Below the pieces are notes generated by a model. That model did not search any database, was not told where the DNA came from, and saw nothing but the letters and a program-made list of their open reading frames with translations. A stretch of DNA of 64,000 nucleotides from Lineus longissimus (Eukaryota; Nemertea; Pilidiophora; Heteronemertea; Lineidae), in the NCBI RefSeq assembly GCF_910592395.1, contig NC_088316.1, forward strand, positions 14,816,001 through 14,880,000, in the 5' to 3' direction. Shown here one piece after another: positions 1 to 14,207 of this stretch. The stretch's first letter is position 1. Each line of letters opens with the position of its first letter. The translations under genes were made by a program, and so were the position numbers.

Positions 1-3000
1 TCTTGTCGTCTTCAAAAGCATACAATGCACGACACAGGAACTTTGACAGTTTTTTACACTACATTGCCTTCGATGGAGATGACACCCCTTTTTTACAGGC
101 GAAGGCCAATGCAATCAACTGCTTCTTTCATCTCATGGTTAACGTGCCAGCAACCTGGCCAATTACAGCCGCAGCCTTGTATTAAGGTAATCACTACACT
201 GTGTTCTCGACCACCGGGACTATGACTGACTTTGACTTTGACATCAAACAAGCATGGAATAGACAGTGCCTGCTTTATCAACGGCTACTTTTCATCGAAC
301 GAGCTGGCTAAATCCCAGTGGATGCAATGTATTAATAGCAGTGTCAATGCAATCTTCGACACGAGTGCAGCTCGTTTGGCAAAACATCGCGCAATGATTA
401 CGTATCGGGGAAAGAAATGGGAAAATGGCACTGACCACGTTTTTTTACCAATTTACGAAACGTGATAGAAACGTCCCCTGTAAAAGTTACCAAAGCTATG
501 GAAAGGACGATGTCTTTGACCTTCTGAGACTACGGTGTGTGATATTCAGCAAAGAGGACGTGCCACTGAGTCATGACATCTTTTCCCAAGGCGGGGCATT
601 CGTTAGCAGAGTTGATTTCTATTCAAGGCATTAATTTGACACGTTCGAGGGGACTATACATTCTAGCTCTAATTTTAGGAAGCGCTTATGAGCATGCTAT
701 AGAAAGGTATATGCGTTGTCCATTTGTTAACACAATAAATGTACGTCCTCCAACAAGCGCATAGTGCATACGGGGACGATATCGATACTAGGTTCATCAG
801 CAACAACTCGTTCAGATGATGCTGCAAGCCTTTCCACCAAAGGCGACATGAACACATTTTGAATTTTGCCATTTAGCCCAGTACTCTACTCAACCAGGGC
901 AACTCTTTCTGATTTAAAACCTTTTCCGGAGAACTTATAGAAGATGACATCCTACACTGTTGGTGTAAAAGAATTTCGACTACACCACAAGAATGGAAGT
1001 AGGAAAAGTGTTTCTGAGCAGACAAACCATCTAGACACACCTTGACTCACCTTCAAATAATATTCCCCTCACAGCATCTCGCATTCTGTCTGGCTCGTTA
1101 AGTAAGACTTGAAAGTGACAGGATTATAACGAGACGCCGGCTTTGAAGTTGGATTCACATTTTAATAAGAGCGATTGAACCCCTTTCCCCGTCTTCCAGC
1201 TCCCTCAAGACCTGCTTACATCTGGAGCGGAAATTCTACTCTTTTTTTTCTTCATAGTTGAGCTGGATTTTTTCTTATCATTGAATAATTAAGTTTCAGT
1301 TTTCGCTTTGAAGTTATGTAAAAAGCTGTATATTTAGTGATCAAACGACAGACTATACTCTTCGGAGGAAACCAAGTAAACATATACCTGGTGATGTAGC
1401 AATGTCAATTCTTCATCTGCACCAGGGCTTCATCTGGCTTCTTTCTTATTTGTCAGCCATCTTGAACAATAACTCTTCAACGCCAAAATTGCTCCAAAGA
1501 CCTATGAACTAAAGGCGGCAATAGATAATCATATTTTCGTCAAAAGAAGGATGCCAAAAAACACAGCAGAGATATCCTAAAAGAAGAAAACCTGCTGAGT
1601 GACAGGCCCTGAAGCTCAGGATGTGACACCTGTTACCACACTTTCAAGGACTCTTCGATGGCGGAATATTGTGCCCAGTTAAAAATAGCAATGCCATCTT
1701 ACATGTACAATTCTATCACAAAATACGCCCGACACTCGAGTGTTTCAAACGATGGGCAACGAGAATGCCAATAATCAAATAAAGATACTAATGACAGGAG
1801 CCATTGGCGATCCATTTAGTGGCTGTTCACCATGTCGAGGTTGAGCAGAAAATCTATAGAGAATCCATACACTTGGGCGAGATGAAGTGATGTCCACTTT
1901 GCGGACTAAACAAGAGCACCAGACCATTGTAATGTGTGTTTTGCGAAACGATGCGCGAGAACAGTCCCACAGCTGTATTGGACATTACCAGTCAGCGCTC
2001 AAAGCAGAGCATTACGTTATTCTGCCCTTTGTCTCGCAAATAAAAGAATTCCGGCCGAGCCCAATACTCGGTCTATTGTTTATTGTTTTCAAACAATGCC
2101 CGCTTAAATTTCTTGGCTTAAATTTCCATTGTTCAACAATCTTATCAGGGCAAATCTTGATACATGTAACACCGACCCTCAACGTAACACCTTTTAAGAT
2201 GGTCATTAGGCCGAAACGGGCAAGGACAAGGAGACTATTGTTTCGCGGTTAGAACGCTGGCCAATTTCATTCAGTCTCCATTAATCTCTGTATGTATGGC
2301 GGGTTGGTCACAGACGAAAATCTCGTTGACCGTTCCTCTTGAAAGGCAGTGTCATCCGTAATGACCAGACTCCACCTCGAGCGGACTCCCGCATTTGGTC
2401 ACGAAAATCTAATCTGTACCTGAATAGTCACCAATCTCACAATAAGAGGATATGAGCTGATATAACAATGAAGCCTATCTAATGATTTCACATACAAATT
2501 ATTGCTATTTGCCAACATTGTGGTTTTATTTGCTTCATTTTGCAAGATGTGCATGTGCATGGAGCACGGGGATAACGAGATGACCACTTGATGCCCCGGG
2601 CATTGGCCGCAAGTGTCTGGGGAGGCAGATATCAATGTTGGGATCCGCGGTGATACAAATTGGATTCCTTAGCAAAGTAATTTGATGCTGGGTATTGCTA
2701 CATTGGTGAAAGGGTCGTGTTAATACGATCTTGAAGTGACTAGACTGCAATTTCAGCACTTATTGGATGAAGAAGGGCATGTTTGGTGCATTTTTATAGC
2801 ATGCAATTCCGAAATGTCGGGGGGTAATATCGACCAATTACGACAGGGTGAAGGCTTGCACTAAATTGAATGTCGGCTGGATGTTGCTTCAAATTAACCA
2901 CATTTGTAAATGCCATGAACTCATGTCAAGGCTACTGTGCTCTCGGGATTCATTGCCCGGCCCGAGTCCCAGACCTACTCCACGACAAATATTCCCTTCA

Positions 3001-6000
3001 TACCCATTTTCCGACCAAGCAAGACGACATCCTTCATAAACCATCTTGTAAAGAACCGGAGAGAAGAGAATCTGCCTCATTCTTCTATACAGATACCATC
3101 AAGGGAATCGTGCCAAGGCAAATATTGTCATCTTAAGCATATTTACCCATCATCCCAGGCGCACGAATATTTCACAGATGGATACAGCGTGTCAAATCAA
3201 TAACCACAACGCTTCTCCTTACGTGCTATAACGAAAACCTCAGAAGCTCAGCGTTCGTCACGTAGTGTACGTGTAAGTACCCCTGTCCTTGTTCTTTTTC
3301 TGACGTCTGATTAATGATAATCATGAAGCTGACAATCTAAAGTCTCGAAATGATAAATCTATTGAATCCTTCCTTTCTTTGTTTCATTCGTCAAAGTATC
3401 TGCAGACAACCTTCGGACTGAATCTGTGCCATTCCAGGTCAGCGTTCGAACCTTTTTTACGAAATGCTATTCTCATGGTACAAATTGTGACGATGATAGT
3501 AAAGTCAACCTCGACCTAAACTCAGTCAGGACAGATACACGTACCGGCTTTTCGCCATTATCCTATCATTACCAAAACAACATACAACAGAAATGATAGA
3601 TCATTAACCTGTGTATCAACCAATACATCTAGTACACAAAACAAAGTACGCTTCGTTCCAAGCACGTAAAATAGGTTTACACGTACGTGCAACACGGACA
3701 ATGTATAGTAAAACTGATTCAAGTTATACCGGTAATTGGGGACACTTAGTAGACTTTGGGTTATATTACCTAAAATTATATCTCAATGAATCATAACTTA
3801 TAGCCTCATTCGAGATGAAAATTGCTCACCGAAGAGTGACCTAAGTGATAATTTGATCCAACTCAGCAAAGTTCTGGATATAGTTCGTATCACTAGTCGT
3901 ACAATCGAAAGACAGTCGCCTCATGTTGTGTTTATCCACCGTAGGCCTGAGTTTTATTTGTTAAGGTCCTGTTACTTCCATTAGCTTGAAGCTGTGGGCT
4001 TGCCATTAATGAAGTTGCTAACACAACTGTAGCAGAAGAAACAAGATGCATTAAGCCTTATTATCAAAGAAAATAATTCTTGTAGACCAATAGGTTTTAT
4101 AACCAATCCAGCAGTCGCCATTTTAGCACTTAAGTCTAAACGAGAGCAGTAACCAAGTGCATTTACTCTGTAATGCATCCCTTAGGTGTCATTGAAAACC
4201 TTTGATGCTTAAGTAACATAGCATTAGGGACACTGGATTCAATTGACAAATTAGACTTAACTGCATATAAAGCAGAAATGGGCACAGAATGCATCTTTGT
4301 CCAACAACAGCTAAGATCCCCTGTGGCGAGTAGTCTTTGCATGTAGGGTAAATGACAATGTATGAAAGGAAAAGAAATGCCGAGCCGTATTGTGACTCGG
4401 GATGCATATTATTGGTAATTCGCTGTACTTTAAATAGTGTGATGCAAAAAAAGAATAATAATGATGATTTTCACCTGAATCCCCTGATTTCTTTCATCAG
4501 CAAGAGTGGCAACCCCTTACACGATCTCTTGTCACAGCAGATGAGAGCTCATCAGAATCCAACCGCGACTAACTGGAGTCTTTGTCATTCATTAGAAGGT
4601 GTCTGGTGAGAAGCTCAACAACTGTCACCTTCATTATCTATGACCCCTTTCCCGCAAATTTGTGCAGTGTCTTCAACAGGATTAGAGGTGGGTGTTAAAA
4701 GGGAATATTATTTCAATGACTAACTACTGTTAACGTACTGCTTCATATTCAATATTGATAAACTTTTTCTCGGTTTTTATCCGATAGCTGTATTAGATAT
4801 AATGATGTTTTGTTCAACAACTTACTGGTCCTTTAGCGTCAAATTCATGCCCCGTTGAATCTAGAGAACAATCTTTCGTGATATTTGATGCCTTCTTCAA
4901 ATAAATTTGGTATGAAGCCTTATAACAGCAACCCTGAAGATTATCAGAAGCCTTTTAGTGCAGCACCTCTACGTGCAATTAATGGCCCTGACGTGCCACA
5001 GGTCTTCTAGACACATCGGTATAAGTCACTGTAGCATACAAATGACTTGATAAATGGCATGGGGTGGTATGATAACCCTATGAAAAGGAGGACTATGATG
5101 TTTTGCATATTGACTTTACCAGAAGCTAGTAAGTATATTTTAGGTCTGAATATCGTGAGTGCGCTATTCGATCTAAACCACTGCAACATAAGTCAGTCCA
5201 AACGGCAGAACATTTGACTCCAGTTGTAAATGCCGTCTTTTTCCTGTCATCTTCGGCAAGTGGGTATTGCCAATATCCACTGCATAGATCAAGAAATCAA
5301 CATTAACCTGGCTTGGCACTCAAACTGAATGTTCCAACCAAAACCCCTGCATAGATTCTGTGATTGAGATAATCAGGGTAAAAAAGGAGCCAAATCTCTC
5401 CCCGCATGTCATCACAATGCATGGAAATTCAATCGAGAAACTCTCCCAAAAACAATACACCCACACCTACTACATGTATGTATTTGATAATGCATCGGTT
5501 TCAAATCTCGCTAAAAACAGACTAAATTAGACTAGGGTGTACTTGATATAGCAATTAAAGATGTTTCAATAGGTATTTTATTGAAATCTGATGGACTTTA
5601 ATGGTTGTTGTAATACACTTCGTTCGACCAACCATCCCAAAATCTATAATTACACCTACACGATTTGTATGCACCAAAGCTTGGCACTCCAGGTCAGAAT
5701 AATTTTCTGTCCAAGTGAAGCAATTATTAATCTGTGTCCACATATTTCATCGTTAGTTAATGAGCATGAAGGCCATTGTAATATCTGAATGGACAAACTA
5801 TCACTAAAATCGGAAATGCATTAACAAACTGATAGTTCAGCAATGCTTTCAAGAGCCACTGAAACCAGAACGGTTATTCCCAAACTCCTCATGTTTATTC
5901 CGAAACTCCTCGTGTTTGAAAACGCTTCCCCACTGTTCGATTAAACATCAGGCAGAGACAATCTCCGGTCCTCGAGTTTCAAGAGAAGTAGGCAATTGAG

Positions 6001-6651
6001 GCAGTATCAACTACAGATCCAGGCAATAGACAATACAGTGAACAGTACACGGTAATGAGAGGAAATAAGCAACATCAATAGTTATATGTAACCTATACTG
6101 TAATGATATGTTTGGTCATTGACTTTTTTCAACAAGTGATACATCGAGTTTCAAGTGTTTCTGCTTCTCTTATATACTGTAACTATGGTAAACATAGCAT
6201 TGAATGTAAATCATTATATTAACCCTTATTTTTATTTTATTGTTTCCAGAAATTTTTGCGAATCAAATAAATAAAGAGGCATGAAAGGGTTAGGTTTAAA
6301 TTCCTTTAAAATAGAAAATGTATTATTATTCTGCCGATGACATTGTATAAAAATAATTGTTATTGTTTGTACACGACCTATTGTACACCCTGACCTGGCT
6401 GACCTGAAATGTCCTCTCTGATATATTCCATGACACTCTTTATCAATCTAATGATTGGGTAAACAGTTCATGGCTTGGTCAAGATACGACCCGATGACAC
6501 AGAAGTTCCTCTTCAAATATTCCCCGACGCCTTCTCTCTATTTGTTCCCTTCTTGTCATTGTCTTGTCTGCGATAACTGTTGGTACAAGATAGCTATCTG
6601 ATCTAAATAATTGAAGGACTCGCGCCGGGACTGCGCTTGTAGAGGTGATGG
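1..6651. other. Intergenic, no gene supported
   Basis: Only short, unspliced, domain-less ORFs (longest 121 codons at 1887-2252 +). The small 21-bp duplication at 5874 is the only repeat noted. Confidence 0.6.
5874..5915 (+). repeat. 21-bp tandem duplication
   Basis: ttattcccaaactcctcatg and ttattccgaaactcctcgtg, each followed by t, lie side by side with two differences. Confidence 0.7.
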
Positions 6652-6792
6652 CCAGTGGGCCCGGTTGTTAGAAAGCATGTTGGCTCTTAACATCATGCTG
6701 ACATGTCGTTTCATGAACATCAATGCACATATTGTAACAACATGTCAACATGATGTTATGAGCAAAAATGCTTTCTAACAACCGAGCCCTGG
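6652..6792. mobile_element. Palindromic MITE-like element
   Basis: About 141 bp. The left arm CCGGTTGTTAGAAAGCATGT... is an imperfect reverse complement of the right arm ...TGCTTTCTAACAACCGAG, over roughly 55 bp per arm. The outer ends are ccagtgggcc and gagccctgg. It is too small to code for anything. Confidence 0.7.
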
Positions 6793-9700
6793 ACACGTAT
6801 CATACATGTAGGTGAAATTCAGGCCAAATATTGGGAACTGAGATGCATCCCATGCATTTCAAAAGGAGCAACTCTGATCTCTATTTAAGGCTTTTTCCCA
6901 TCCAAAAAAGCTGTTCTTGCGAGTGGCGTTGCTTATAAGGTTTGACCAGTTGACCAGTCAACACAGTTGTACTCATACATGTAACATGCTCTTTCCATAT
7001 ATGTTTTCCATTGCTTCCATTATGTTCTCAAGGACGACATGCAAGTACATTTCCATTAAGAAGTACACGTACTATGATCTGGCTTTGATGTAGGCACCAG
7101 AGACTTACACATTACTCAAAGTATGCCGTAAATGTGTTATTTGAGACTGAAAGCCTCGCCCAAGGCCACCAGGCCTCAAGGTCCCAAATCAATGTACCAG
7201 GAACCAGAACCCAAATATAAAGCTATCCCTTTTACCTAGATAGATGACTTGTACTCTACGTAACAACTGATTTACTCTTCAATCTCATTGATCGGATTTT
7301 TTAGGGACCACCACCCTAAAGGCTCCGTCAGGTCAATCAAATGCTATCCACTCCAATTATTGGAATTTCTGGTAAAACACCACCCTCCTACAAAAAGTAT
7401 AAAAATGCGCAGAATGAAAATACGTTTGATGTGAAGCAAACTGACAGCTTTAGACATGATAAAAACTATATAACCTGGAGCAAATTTCAATAATTTTATA
7501 TTAGGTATATAGAGTTAATATGAGATCATATAGATTGAAGAAGCCTGTCTCAATAGCTTCATTAGTCATATTGGAAAAGCCTTACGGGTGTTTGTGTTTG
7601 AAAATACTAAAACTGCTTTTTGGATCGTGTTTTTCAATCATATCTCGACTGTTTCAAAGCGGAGGACATTTTGAACGTATTTGAGTTCGATTCATCGCAA
7701 ATAACAATGTGAAGGTGAATGGATGATGCTTTGATTCAAAAAGTTAACGGGACTAATTGACATTTTATGCGAGATGTCAATCAAACATATTACTTATCAT
7801 TGCCAGGTCTTAAATGATCGAAAAAATATATCTTGATTGCTATTGAACTGATTCCGAATTTCCCGATGCAATTACTTAGTACTAATAGACGTCATTGCGG
7901 TGTAGTGATGAATTCAGGAAAAACTTGTCGAGATATAATAAATCTATTGAGAAAATGGTCAATTCAGTCATACACCGATGAAACCATTTCTTCTTTTGTG
8001 GCCTCATGGTATTTTGATATGGTCCCATAGACTTAGACTTAGATGCAGCCCGATACAAGGAAAGAGCTTGCTGTAGAACCTTATAACATGACATTGTAAA
8101 CATAGCCTTGTTTAAAAAAATCCTATTAGTTACCGGAGAAATATTAACTAATAGTACCCTTAGCAAATCCTTTATCGCGGATAATCGATAGGATCTCGTT
8201 TTATTAAAAATAATCCATCTATTATTGATATATTTATAGATTTACATCCAAGGGTGTTTATTTACAATGATACAATTATTCATTCACAGACTAGTTTCTT
8301 TTGCACGATTTGATGTTTTACCTTGATTCGTGTATCTGATACCATCTTTCAAGTGAATTGCATTCTTTTAGTTGCTTTTACCGTATTCAGGCTGCTCATC
8401 ACACTCCTGTAGGTGTATATCAATGAAAAGGGGGGAAAAAAAATCACATTTTGATTCCTTATAGCGAAACTTGTTTACTGCATCACTTGCAAATGTGTTG
8501 CTTTTGGTTTGATGAACATTACTCATTTCATAATCTCATCATAAACTTGCTGACGTCGAAACTGTTTTTAAGATATGAAACATTGGTAAAATGAATAAGG
8601 AATATTTTTGCTCCAGTCCGGAAAGCCTAGAGTACTAGAGTAATGCACATGAAGTTTTCGGTCGAACTATTTTGCTAGTCTTGATTCATATCATCCAATG
8701 TACTTTTGGTTTTTGACATGTACTGTACAGTGAACCAACAGGATCTATCGTATAGCCATGCATCGATCATTTAAAGTGGTACATAAAATACACGTTATTA
8801 TTTGATGATAATTTCATTTAAGATGTACAACAGCCACTGTTTTCGAACTGCCAGTAGCTTGCACTCCCCATCAGACAAAAGTTAACGTTGTCTTACCCCT
8901 TGAAAAAATTGTTGCATACATTCCAATAAGGTTTGAAAATTCTACAATACAATGGGTTTAAGGTTTCTAAATTGTGTTAAGGCGACTGATGGCACATCGG
9001 GTTACCGTAAAGGGAACTTTGTACCGTAAAGGGAGCTCTGTCAGAAGCCCACATGCTGGTGTCAGTGTACAATGTAGTAAAGAAAGCACGCATATAAAAA
9101 TAGTTATGATATTGTATAAACAGGTATACAAATGAAAATACTAAATGAAAATCATTGGAGTTTGTGTAAACTCCAAAGCAAACTTATGCCTTATCCAATC
9201 AAAGATACAGCGTAATGCTTTGTTTTCCATCGATTAAATGCCTTAACTGGCACTATTATGATTTGGGTCGATTTCATTCCTTTCTTTTTTGTATCACTCC
9301 GATTGACCAGTAGTCTGTTGATATATTATATGTCAGCTGAATGATAAATGTATACTTTTGCGTGAATTATTTATCATTTTCAAATAGTGTGTGTAGAAAT
9401 TAATGTACATTTGTATGATAGATGTCTCCTTTCTGCATGTATCTCTATGTCACGTAGGAGAAAAGTACTGGTAATCATTATGTTTTCCACCAAGTGGGTT
9501 CAAATGAACACTGTACCAGGGTATAGAAATATTTATTTTCTGCACATTTCAACCCATTTACTGATTTTAAAAGAGAAAATAACACATAATATCAGCAAAT
9601 ATTGGTACTTTTGAAGTGTCTAGACGCCCACTTACTGAGTTACATTTGGTAATTCAGTGTTTAAGGCAAAGAGAGGCTCAGTTATCATACGATTAGTGCT

Positions 9701-12700
9701 AAGTGGACCAATCAGTGAAGTATCAGAGGGGATTAATTCGATATCGTGCTTATTTTGCTAACTGTTCAATAATAGCCCCAAGCAAAACATGCCGTAATTT
9801 TCCATTTGATGTTTTATTAGTTGAGTCAGGTAGCGTCGGGGTGAAGCAATTTTAACGAAAATTGAAAGAGAGAAAGGTTTGGTTTTGGTATCATAAAAAG
9901 GTTCAGCGTAGAGTCAGCTCAAGTCACCCTGCTAGAAAAGTGTTTGGTGCTTTTGGAATAGGCCCTCTGCATTTTCATCACACAATAAGATAAGATACTA
10001 GAAACACGTGATCCAAGGTTGCCAATAAATGCGCAGTTCCTGTCCTTTTTCTCCCCTGACCTTAATACAAGCTACGAGCTAACCACCGCCACACACCACA
10101 TTATTGGCTCTCTCCCGCAACAAACTGTTAATCCCCGCCTTGATTCCGGAGCACACAATTCCCAATCCAGGCTCTCGTTGAGTAAACATACCGTCCCACG
10201 ACAGTAACGATCATCGCACAAACTCCAATAATTGCCATCAATGCCCTCAAATTGTTATGTACCACAGCGCTTCCGAAGAAATTGCTTCATCTCATGAAAG
10301 TTTTCTATAATTTCGTCGAATCTTCCTCTAGTCGCGTGTTGTTTTTTTCTTCGGTTATTTGTATTCGGTTGTTTTCTGTTAGTTGCAGATCATCTATTTA
10401 GGAGACGAGTTGGAAGGAATGGAAAATCGTGCTGCTCGGAAGTTGGCTTTGTGGTGAACTGTTCATTCAACCTCCCTACGCGGCCATTTCTTTTCTTGTT
10501 TCTTCACCTTTCGTACTCTGCGTCCTCACCCTGGGTTTGAAATGTTAGGTCATTCCAGTGCTAGGAGATACAATTAAGAGGTAAGGCGCATCCTCTACAC
10601 ACCTATATCTTCAGCGCGGCTGTAGCGGGGACAGACAAAAGAGTATAACAAGGGGTATACGAAGCTTCAGGGGAAATTGGCCATGGCGTATAATAGTTCA
10701 GAATCCTTCGGTCGAACATTGGGTACTGGGGCGTTGCTTGAAATTGGCAAGTGAGAGTCAGCTCAGGCCGTTTGCCTACAGAACGAGACCACTCGTCGTT
10801 GACAGGGAGGGACGAATTCGAAGCTACAGCGTAAGCGCCAAGCATACGGTTATTCTGGGATAGTGCAACGGCGTTCAAGGAATCAGTCTCAAGGTGCTTG
10901 GACGCCCACAACAGACACAAATGCTCCGAAGACTACCGTCTACCCAAATGAGAATGTGCTAAGCTATAATATGCAATTATATACACTGAAATTGCAGAGA
11001 CGGGAAGTGTTTGAGAAAAGAAATCAATTTGAAAATCTCAAGTACTTGCCACCAGAATTTTATGAAAAGGGAAATATGTCATCTCAGTGGGAGCGCTATC
11101 GCATCAGTCATATAACATACATGCAGTGCACTGGTTACATTTATTATTTAGGGTCGGGCATGCAGCTCCTACTGACATGCAATTAGACTAGAGGTCATGA
11201 ATAGGAAACTCTCTTCGGCTGTACTTCTGAATTATTGCATGTTACATATTATGTTAGTCGCCTTGTCATTGAGCTTCCAATCTGGCATCCAATAACATAG
11301 GAAAAGTGTGTTAAATAATTTCGAATTTCTATATCATGATATGTGTCCTGGAGTTTTGAGAGACATTGGTGGTTGATTTAGGTTAAGGAGTAAATGACCA
11401 AATATTAGATAAAATCGACCAGGGACACCTAAGGACAGCCCTATCTGGTCATGTTGTTCACCAATTTATGTGTTTGAGATAATTCATCTAATATTACATT
11501 CGACTGTCTTTCTGTCTTAACTCAAGAATGTCACGGAAGAGATCCGTCTCAACCCACATAAAAATGCCAAATTAATCCAATGAGTCAACGTGTCAAAGGC
11601 CAACTATATCTGCAATTTCGCATATAAATGTTTTGTGATATGAACACCTATCAATGGTATTAGTATAACTGTAAACATCACTAAATAGTATGATAAACAG
11701 ATATCGAGGACGACCGTGTTTGAGGACGTGAAAGTTAATAGCACAGTCATTTTTCGGCGCCACTGTAATTGGTGTAAGTTCCCGTTTCCAACTGTTATTG
11801 TAACAATCTTTGGCATAGTTTATGACAATGCTTCCAAATATCCAACTGAATTAACTATGCAATGCAGCTATTTGCACACAAATATCAACCATGGCTCAAA
11901 ATGGGCAAAATACAATACCGGTATCGCAACCGTCAACTAACCCAAAGGAAACTAAACGACTTCTTCATGCAACTGGTTTGGCAAAGCCGTATTCAATGGT
12001 TCTTCACTGTCGACAAATTCATCACATAGTTAAGAAGGTATGATTGTTACCTCCAAACTTAATCGTGCCCGACTTCTCATCTAACATCGCCTGCCCCTCC
12101 CAAAGATCGATATTGGTTACCCGGGTTCGGTGAAGGGTAAACAAATGCTGTATTGGAAACTCGAGTCGACAGGGTCTGAAAGCTTTTCTATGTGAACGCA
12201 ATGGTATCGTATTCTGACTTGGTTACGCAGACATGTGCAAGTGTGACGGTATGATTACCTAGCTAGGCTAGACAGGACTGCTTCATGGGGCTTCCCGATG
12301 ATCGTGTGCTGCAATTGGCATTCGCTGAACAAAGAAACATTAACTAAAGTGGTTTCTTCAATGAGGCCAACATCTTATTGACAAACAAAGTCGTTTCTAC
12401 GATAATACCGCGCACTGCTATTGAGATTGCAAGATATTAAAAATAGCTAAACATGTATTACTAACCATAAACAACAGATTTACAAAACGCGTAAACGATA
12501 TCGCCCAGGACTTGATGACACTTTAGACTTTCGTACATACGTGTCGTACTTCGTCGCTCGCTATAGGGTCGCTAGACCCGCCTTTACAGTGACAACGCGT
12601 CGCCTTCCCCGGAACTCGGCGACTTGTTATCGACTGTAAGTATTTTCCAATGCGGATCTTAAACCACAATCATATCACATTCAGGGGCAATTCTAAAGTA

Positions 12701-13235
12701 TCGATTTAAGGAAGATATTGATTGTTGTACTCTTTATTAGAAGTCGAGATATTTCTGACATAGATTTTGTCATTTGGGGCTATCCTGGCGCCACAATGTC
12801 AAGGGGCCTCTTCAATATTCGTGCCTAATTCAGTGTCAGCAAGCGCCGGACAGCAACATGTTTGGTCTAGACGCAAGGGCCCAACGCGCCGCGTAGCGGC
12901 AAAAAAGCGAAGCTGGCGAAACATTTATAACGGGTCACCGTCACTTATTATTGGACTTATAGCGCATTTACGGGGTTGCAACTATTTTGCTTTATAGTGT
13001 CACCAGGAAAGAAAAGCATGCGACCTAACGCCGATCTATTTGTATAAAGTGATAATTGGAAGGTATATAGTAGGAAATATCAATAAAATAATCATTCCAT
13101 GTCGTCTTTTGAGGGCATTTTTGATTGTAAAAAATATATGTGTACGTCACCGTAGTCTCTGCAATGATAATTTTATCAGAGCAGTCTCGCGCAAGTAGAA
13201 GTTCTTTACCTATTACTTCTTCACTTATTAGTCTC
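6793..13235. other. Intergenic, no gene supported
   Basis: Mostly A+T-rich unique DNA. A locally GC-richer patch at 10603-10920 has a 105-codon minus-strand ORF without recognisable domain or splice support. Two other GC-richer islands (12540-12650, 12780-12960) contain nothing identifiable. Confidence 0.55.
9002..9041 (+). repeat. ~20-bp tandem duplication
   Basis: The words taccgtaaagggaactttg and taccgtaaagggagctctg are adjacent and differ at two positions. Confidence 0.65.
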
Positions 13236-13260
13236 AACGTCTGGCGCAAAGCCAGACGTT
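13236..13260. repeat. 10-bp-stem hairpin
   Basis: AACGTCTGGC, loop GCAAA, GCCAGACGTT: a perfect stem. It lies just upstream of the dispersed 135-bp repeat. It is not the histone mRNA stem-loop. Function unknown, and it may be chance. Confidence 0.6.
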
Positions 13261-13267
13261 TTCCATT

Positions 13268-13402
13268 ACGATTTCACTACGATGTTTGACAAGAAGGAGC
13301 ATTGCGCGAGATATGCTAATGAGCAGACTTCCCTCGCTTGAGTTTCTGAAGAATGTTCCATATCGTGCTAAGCTCATCACTACTGATTATGACAGGCGTG
13401 CA
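13268..13402 (+). repeat. Dispersed 135-bp repeat, copy 1
   Basis: ACGATTTCACTACGATGTTT through GACAGGCGTGCA, about 90 percent identical without gaps to 15260-15394. This copy lies outside the TA-flanked element. Confidence 0.85.
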
Positions 13403-14207
13403 ACGGTAGGTATCTGCTCCCCAACTTCTACCCTAATACGGTACAATAAGTTACCATTTGATGGGAATGGGACAATGCCCTCGCTGTGTATGGAGTCATA
13501 GGGATAAGAAGACAATATTCATTAGTGTTGGTACAAGTGATTTTGCCCAAAAAGCATGCGCATTCGAAAAACAAAATATGCAAGGTATCACGTACATCAT
13601 ACTACATGACCATGACGACGTGCAGAAAGTGCACTGGCCAGTGCATACCCTATGGCTATGTACTAGTAAACATGGTAGGCCTAAACATGAACAACATCAT
13701 TATTCATCGGCAGTTCATTTTACTCCGAGCTTTTCCTGAAACATATAGCCATGATGATTACTGCAGATTAGGCCTACCATGTACCATGACCAATAACAGC
13801 ACTAGATCATGTGGATGTCAACAAGTTCACATGAACCGTATAATCCCGCATAGCGCATGTGGGGCATGCGTCTAAACCAAAGCCCCAAAATCACTTGTTT
13901 TGGTCTATTTCAGTTTCACTTGTGTTTCCCCCGTCTCCCAGTCCATAATACATTTACAGTTTACAATCCCCGATCATGGCCCAACAAAAGGTCATCGGTT
14001 GACTAAAGGAACACAACTGTTCAATGGATTTATAGTTGAATGCGATCAAACTACGTCTTTTCAATCGTGGATTGTAAATTTAACCCCATGGGCCTAGGGA
14101 AGGCCCTATAACAATACTTTCGACACAGTTATTATCTCCGGTGCCTCCACCATGTTACACACAGTGCTCACTGCTGATTCTAAAATGCGCCACCTAGTCA
14201 AAACAGG
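13403..14207. other. Unassigned region with a Cys-containing ORF
   Basis: An ORF at 13486-13875 (+, 129 codons) has Cys pairs (TCRKCTGQC, SCGCQ, SACGACV) near its middle and end, but it matches no family I recognise. A perfect 16-bp palindrome TGCACTGGCCAGTGCA lies near 13630. A 13-bp inverted pair CATGGTAGGCCTA / TAGGCCTACCATG lies about 90 bp apart (near 13670 and 13770). Confidence 0.4.

Noticed and set aside
10603-10920. 105-codon minus-strand ORF in a GC-richer patch
   Set aside because: No domain recognised and no convincing flanking exons, so not called as a gene.
13236-13260. Histone mRNA 3' stem-loop
   Set aside because: Stem length, loop and sequence do not match the 6-bp GGCTCT-type histone stem-loop, and no histone ORF is nearby.
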